NCBI RefSeq assembly: GCF_035984545.1 | Contig: NZ_JAXCHP010000001.1 | Coordinates: 310,001-374,000, forward strand | DNA length: 64,000 bases | Reading direction: 5' to 3' | Origin: Cryobacterium sp. GrIS_2_6 | GTDB lineage: Bacteria; Actinomycetota; Actinomycetes; Actinomycetales; Microbacteriaceae | Shown here: piece by piece, positions 60,591 to 64,000 of the stretch | Position numbering within the stretch: position 1 is the first letter of the stretch | How the letters are laid out: each line of letters opens with the position of its first letter | The notes under the pieces: generated by a model | What the model was told of the DNA's origin: nothing | What the model saw: only the letters and a program-made list of their open reading frames with translations | Databases searched by the model: none | Made by a program: the position numbers and the translations under genes

Positions 60591-61414
60591 CATCCCACTC
60601 ACATTCCACCGGTCGGGTGCGCCAGTCCCGGCCGACGTCGATCGCCGAGTTGCGGGCCGTCGCGCAGCCGCCCGAGGTGCGGCTGCGGGCGAACGCCGAG
60701 CACTGGACGGCCTCGCTCTACCTGCGCGACGTGTCGCCGTATCTCACCTGGCTGCTGCTGAAGACGAGCGTGACCGCGAACGGTGTCACGGCGCTGATGA
60801 TCCTCGTCGGCTGGTCGACCGCTGCGGCGCTGCTCATCCCCGGTGTCTGGGGGGCCCTGCTCGCGCTGATCCTCGGGCAGTTGCAGATGCTCGTCGACTG
60901 CTGCGACGGCGAAGTCGCGCGCTGGCGAGGCGAATCGTCGCCGGCCGGGGTCTTCCTCGACAAGGTCGGTCACTACTCGACGGAGGCGCTCATTCCGATC
61001 GCATTCGGCATCCGCGTGGCCGCGTATCCGTTCGACTCGCCGGACGATTTCCTCTGGACGACTCTCGCGTTGCTGCTCGCCCTCGTGATCGTGCTCAACA
61101 AGGCGCTCAACGACATGGTGCACGTCGCCAGGGCGAACGCGGGTCTCACCAAGCTCGCCGACAGGCGCGGTGAACAGACCCCGACTCCCGGCCGGATCGC
61201 TCAGTTGCGCAGGCTCGCCCGATTCCTGCCGTTCCACCGCCTGTACCACTCCGTCGAACTGACGATCCTGATCTTCGCCTCCGCGGTGATCGGCCGTTTC
61301 GTCGGCGAGCCGCTCATGGACCGGATCGTACTCATCGCCCTCGTGCCCCTGTCGATCCTCGCTCTCTTCGGCCATTTCGTCGCAATCATGGCGTCGCGCC
61401 GAGTCCGGTCCTGA
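60587..61414 (+). CDS. CDP-alcohol phosphatidyltransferase family membrane protein
   Basis: The 275-residue membrane protein has about six helices. The family motif is D104-x2-D107-G-x2-A-R112-x8-G121-x3-D125-x3-H129. The fourth acidic residue, normally Asp and the proposed catalytic base, is His here. The reaction would move a phospho-alcohol from CDP-alcohol to an acceptor. With a TagB/TagF-like gene two genes downstream, a role in a polyol-phosphate wall polymer or a lipid anchor fits better than bulk phospholipid synthesis. Its start overlaps the upstream glycosyltransferase, and the next gene begins 3 bp after its stop. Confidence 0.83.
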   Translation: MTSHSHSTGRVRQSRPTSIAELRAVAQPPEVRLRANAEHWTASLYLRDVSPYLTWLLLKTSVTANGVTALMILVGWSTAAALLIPGVWGALLALILGQLQMLVDCCDGEVARWRGESSPAGVFLDKVGHYSTEALIPIAFGIRVAAYPFDSPDDFLWTTLALLLALVIVLNKALNDMVHVARANAGLTKLADRRGEQTPTPGRIAQLRRLARFLPFHRLYHSVELTILIFASAVIGRFVGEPLMDRIVLIALVPLSILALFGHFVAIMASRRVRS

Positions 61415-61417
61415 GCT

Positions 61418-62296
61418 GTGACCGACACTGTGCTGCCGAGGGTCGGTGTCGTCGTGCTCACCCAGGGCACCCGGCCAGATGACCTCGCCAGCGGCATCCG
61501 CTCGGTGCTCGCCCAGCAGGAGGTCGTCCTCGACGTGGTCTGCGTGGGCAACGGCTGGGTGCCGACCGGGTTGCCGGATGCCGTCCAGGCGCTGGCCCTG
61601 ACGGAGAACCTGGGCATCCCCGCCGGTCGCAATCGCGGTGTCCCCCTCGTGACGGGCGAGTACCTGTTCTTCCTCGACGACGACGCGAGCATCCCGGACC
61701 CCCGGTTCCTCAGTCGCGCCGTCGCGCTGCTCCGCGCGGACCCGTCGATCGGCCTGCTGCAACCCCGGGTGACCGATCCTACGGGCGCGTTGGCGCCGAC
61801 CCGCTGGATTCCGCGCATCTGCAAGGGTGCCGCGACCGAGTCCGGCGCCGTCTTCTCGGTCTGGGAAGGTGCCGTGCTGATGCCCCGCGCGGTCTTCCTG
61901 GCCACCGGAGGCTGGGCCGAACCGTTCTTCTACGCGCACGAGGGTATCGAACTGGCGTGGCGGGTCTGGGACCAGGGGCTGCGCACCTGGTATGCGGGAA
62001 ACCTCGAGGCGAACCACCCCGTCATCCAGCCCACCCGGCACGCCGACTACTACCGGCTGAACGCGCGCAACAGGGTCTGGCTCGCCCGGCGCAACCTGCC
62101 TGCCGTGCTGGTCCCGGTCTACGCCGGTTCCTGGCTCGCGATCCAGCTGGTGCGATTCCGCAGCGACCGGCCGGCACTCCGGGCCTGGCTCGCCGGATTC
62201 AGAGAGGGCTGGCGCAGCGACCCGGGGGAGCGTCGGCCGATCAGCGCCCGTACGGTCTGGCGGATGTCCCTGGCCGGCCGGCCCCCCATCGTCTGA
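61418..62296 (+). CDS. Family 2 glycosyltransferase (rhamnosyl/galactofuranosyl-like)
   Basis: The protein has 292 residues from a GTG start. The GT-A domain has VGVVVLTQGTRPDDLASGI near 9-27, LTENLGIPAGRNRGVPLVTG (about 62-81) and FFLDDDASIPD with the metal-binding DDD (about 86-96). Later WEGAVLMPRAVFLATGGW and HEGIELAWRVWDQG are acceptor-side motifs. No strong membrane helix is visible, though a hydrophobic stretch near 228-243 may bind the membrane. Third gene of the cluster, so probably a sugar addition to the same polymer. Confidence 0.88.
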   Translation: MTDTVLPRVGVVVLTQGTRPDDLASGIRSVLAQQEVVLDVVCVGNGWVPTGLPDAVQALALTENLGIPAGRNRGVPLVTGEYLFFLDDDASIPDPRFLSRAVALLRADPSIGLLQPRVTDPTGALAPTRWIPRICKGAATESGAVFSVWEGAVLMPRAVFLATGGWAEPFFYAHEGIELAWRVWDQGLRTWYAGNLEANHPVIQPTRHADYYRLNARNRVWLARRNLPAVLVPVYAGSWLAIQLVRFRSDRPALRAWLAGFREGWRSDPGERRPISARTVWRMSLAGRPPIV

Positions 62297-62323
62297 GCCG
62301 GGGGCGCTCGGTACTCTGGAGGG

Positions 62324-63550
62324 ATGACCATTCGAAAAGACATCGGCCTGGCCGTCAAGCTGGTCAAGGATGTCGCCGCGTCGCGCCGGGCACAGAAACT
62401 GCTCGCCGGCCGGATCCTCGGGGACGGTCCGCTTCCGCTCGGCCGTTTCAAGATCGCGGTCTACTTCGCCGACGGCGCCGTCAACTTGTATCAGATGCGG
62501 CAGTGGTACCGGCCGCTCGCCGTACTCGCCGAGACCTGGCCCGTCATCGTGTTGAGCCGCACCGGAACCGGGGCGCTGCCGATGTCCGAAGAATGCCCGG
62601 TGCCGGTGACCTACGTGCGCAAGGTCGCCGACCTCGAGCGGGTCGTCGCGGAACAGGACATCCGCATCGTGTTCTACGTCAACCAGAACGCCCGGAACTT
62701 CCAGATGATGCGCTACCCGCGGTGCTGGCACGTGTTCATCAACCACGGCGAGAGCGACAAGATGTACATGGTCACGAACCAGATCAAGGCGTACGACTAC
62801 GCCTTCGTCGCCGGTGACGCCGCCCGCGCCCGTCTCGACCGGGTGCTCTGGGACTACGACTTCGACAAGCGGGCGATCACGATCGGCCGGCCGCAGGCGG
62901 ACCACTACAGCAGCGTGCTTCCGTACGTCCCCGACGACCGGCAGGTCGTGCTCTACGCGCCGACCTGGGAGGGAGACCGGCCCACCGCGGCATACGGCTC
63001 GATCGCGAGCCACGGCGTCGCACTCGCCACTGCGCTCCTCGCCTCGCCGCGGCATCGCCTGATCTATCGGCCGCACCCGCGCAGCGGGGTCACCGACGAG
63101 ACGTACGGCGCAGCCAACCGCAGGATCATCGCCCTGATCAAGGCGGCGAACGCCCGCGATCCCGCCGCTCACCACGTGTACGACACCGGTGCGGAGCTCG
63201 GCTGGCAGCTCGCGGCGGCGGACGTCGCCATCGTCGACATCTCAGCCATGGTCTACGACCGGCTCGCCGCCGGCAAGGCCCTCCTCGTCACCCGTCCCGC
63301 CGATCCCGCGGCCGAGATCGACACCGGCGGGTACCTCGCGGCGTGCGAATGGCTCGACGCGTCCGCGGCCTCCTTGATCGTGGGCACGGTGGATGCGCTT
63401 GCGCACGACCCGGAGGCCGAAGCTCGGTTGGGTGTGTGGGTCGAACGCTACTTCGGCGACGCGGCACCCGGTGCGGCCACCGCTCGCTTCCACGCGGCCG
63501 TGCAGCACCTGATGGACGAGTGGGAGAGCTTCGACGCCGTTCGGCCCTGA
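62324..63550 (+). CDS. CDP-glycerol glycerophosphotransferase-like (TagB/TagF family)
   Basis: The protein has 408 residues and belongs to the glycerophosphotransferase family that primes or extends teichoic-acid chains from CDP-glycerol (or CDP-ribitol). The C-terminal catalytic part has HVFINHGESDKMYM (about 139-152), VLYAPTWEGDRP near 208-219, the LIYRPHPRSG motif with HP (about 245-254), and VAIVDISAMVYDRLAAGKAL near 303-322. The short form lacks the extra domains of large polymerases. Together with the CDP-alcohol transferase and two glycosyltransferases it points to a wall glycopolymer with polyol phosphate. Confidence 0.87.
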   Translation: MTIRKDIGLAVKLVKDVAASRRAQKLLAGRILGDGPLPLGRFKIAVYFADGAVNLYQMRQWYRPLAVLAETWPVIVLSRTGTGALPMSEECPVPVTYVRKVADLERVVAEQDIRIVFYVNQNARNFQMMRYPRCWHVFINHGESDKMYMVTNQIKAYDYAFVAGDAARARLDRVLWDYDFDKRAITIGRPQADHYSSVLPYVPDDRQVVLYAPTWEGDRPTAAYGSIASHGVALATALLASPRHRLIYRPHPRSGVTDETYGAANRRIIALIKAANARDPAAHHVYDTGAELGWQLAAADVAIVDISAMVYDRLAAGKALLVTRPADPAAEIDTGGYLAACEWLDASAASLIVGTVDALAHDPEAEARLGVWVERYFGDAAPGAATARFHAAVQHLMDEWESFDAVRP

Positions 63551-63558
63551 GCGGCCTG

Positions 63559-64000
63559 CTACGGCCGCTGAGACGAGGCGGATTCGCGGGGAGGCAGGTC
63601 CTGCGCGGCGGACGGGCGATCCGAACCCTGGTGATCCGACGTTGCGGTCCCTTGCGCCCCTGACTCCAGCGATCGGCCGCGGCGCAGCAGCCGCGGGACC
63701 ATGCGGGGGAGCACCGTGAGGGTGCCGTGCCCGAGCTGCCCGAGCTGGGCGATGCGGTGTCCGGCGGCGACCCTCAGCGCGCCGGCACGGCCGACGCCCT
63801 CGAGGCCAGCGCCCTCGCGCACGATCGCCTCACGAATACGCGGGTCGAGTTCGGGACGGAAACCGGCGGGCGGCCGGCCGAAGGCGAGCCGGGACGAGGT
63901 CAGCACACGCTTGCCCAGAATATGGTTGCCGGCGCCGCCGACGACGGCGCCGACGCCGAAGGGGAGCGCCTTGCCGATGAAACTGGCGGAGCCGCGGGTC
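63559..64000 (-). CDS. Conserved protein, C-terminal part only (cut by window end)
   Basis: The gene runs leftward and enters from beyond position 64000, so its start is missing. The visible 146 or so residues begin SASFIGKALPFGVGAVVGGA and continue GNHILGKRVLTSSRLAFG, then a polar, low-complexity tail (SGAQGTATSDHQGSDRPSAA). The FIGKALPFGxGAVVGGxGN pattern resembles the C-terminus of EcsC-like or related actinobacterial membrane-associated proteins, but I am not certain. It is convergent with the TagF-like gene, 8 bp apart. Confidence 0.5.
   Translation of the reverse strand, partial: TRGSASFIGKALPFGVGAVVGGAGNHILGKRVLTSSRLAFGRPPAGFRPELDPRIREAIVREGAGLEGVGRAGALRVAAGHRIAQLGQLGHGTLTVLPRMVPRLLRRGRSLESGAQGTATSDHQGSDRPSAAQDLPPRESASSQRP

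Noticed and set aside
1..64000. CRISPR array or cas genes
   Set aside because: The only arrays are short-unit tandem repeats without unique spacers, and no cas-like protein is encoded.

Overview
The window is a chromosomal segment of a high-GC Gram-positive bacterium. The best fit is the actinobacterial family Microbacteriaceae (Cryobacterium/Leifsonia-like); I infer the genus only loosely. Support comes from the gene order M50 protease - ispG - proS - nusA - ylxR - infB - rbfA, a short actinobacterial NusA, the neighbouring set DUF2342 protease / PDZ-Lon protease / UPF0182, a mycothiol-dependent-type isomerase, a small Microbacteriaceae-type protein of the DUF7882 kind, strong G/C bias at third codon positions, and many GTG starts.

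Layout. 1-8.7 kb: site-2 protease, NarL-type two-component pair, SHOCT protein, ispG (isoprenoid precursor), proS, nusA, ylxR. 8.7-12.3 kb: infB and rbfA. 12.3-17.3 kb: an accessory block between rbfA and truB that carries mutY, a broken DUF72 gene, a uridine-kinase-like protein with a ruined P-loop, a ketopantoate reductase, an internally deleted MFS transporter and its divergent TetR regulator. 17.3-20.2 kb: truB, two small membrane proteins, ribF. 20.2-26.8 kb: an isomerase-like enzyme, a CynX-type MFS protein, and a deoxyribose operon (SorC/DeoR regulator, deoC, two aldehyde dehydrogenase genes, the second only half length). 26.8-32.7 kb: DUF2342 protease, PDZ/S16 protease, UPF0182 membrane protein, initiator tRNA-Met. 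32.8-38.3 kb: GNAT, LysE exporter, mmsA, adhE. 38.5-44.5 kb: an NAD-synthesis operon read leftward, nrtR-nadA-nadB-nadC-nifS, with two likely NrtR operators in front. 44.5-49 kb: polyprenol-phosphate mannose synthase, GT-C glycosyltransferase and an OmpR-type two-component system. 49-54.6 kb: nitrilase-family hydrolase, small conserved protein, TetR/SDR pair, alpha/beta hydrolase, old yellow enzyme. 54.6-56.1 kb: an IS3-family insertion sequence. 56.1-59.4 kb: aminotransferase and HtrA protease. 59.5-63.6 kb: a cell-wall glycopolymer cluster (two GT2 glycosyltransferases, CDP-alcohol phosphatidyltransferase, TagB/TagF-like polymerase). The window ends inside a leftward gene.

Most genes are housekeeping. 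The unusual content is between and at the ends of genes. There is a 61-62 bp palindrome in two copies with compensatory changes, one copy supplying a gene's stop codon; a 62 bp palindrome before ispG; an 18 bp perfect inverted-repeat pair beside the IS; and several short tandem arrays (7, 9, 18 and 27 bp units) placed at gene 3' ends, two of which (GCTGAGC-like and GCTGACC units) carry TGA in a 7 bp period. I found no CRISPR array, prophage, plasmid origin or clear defence system.
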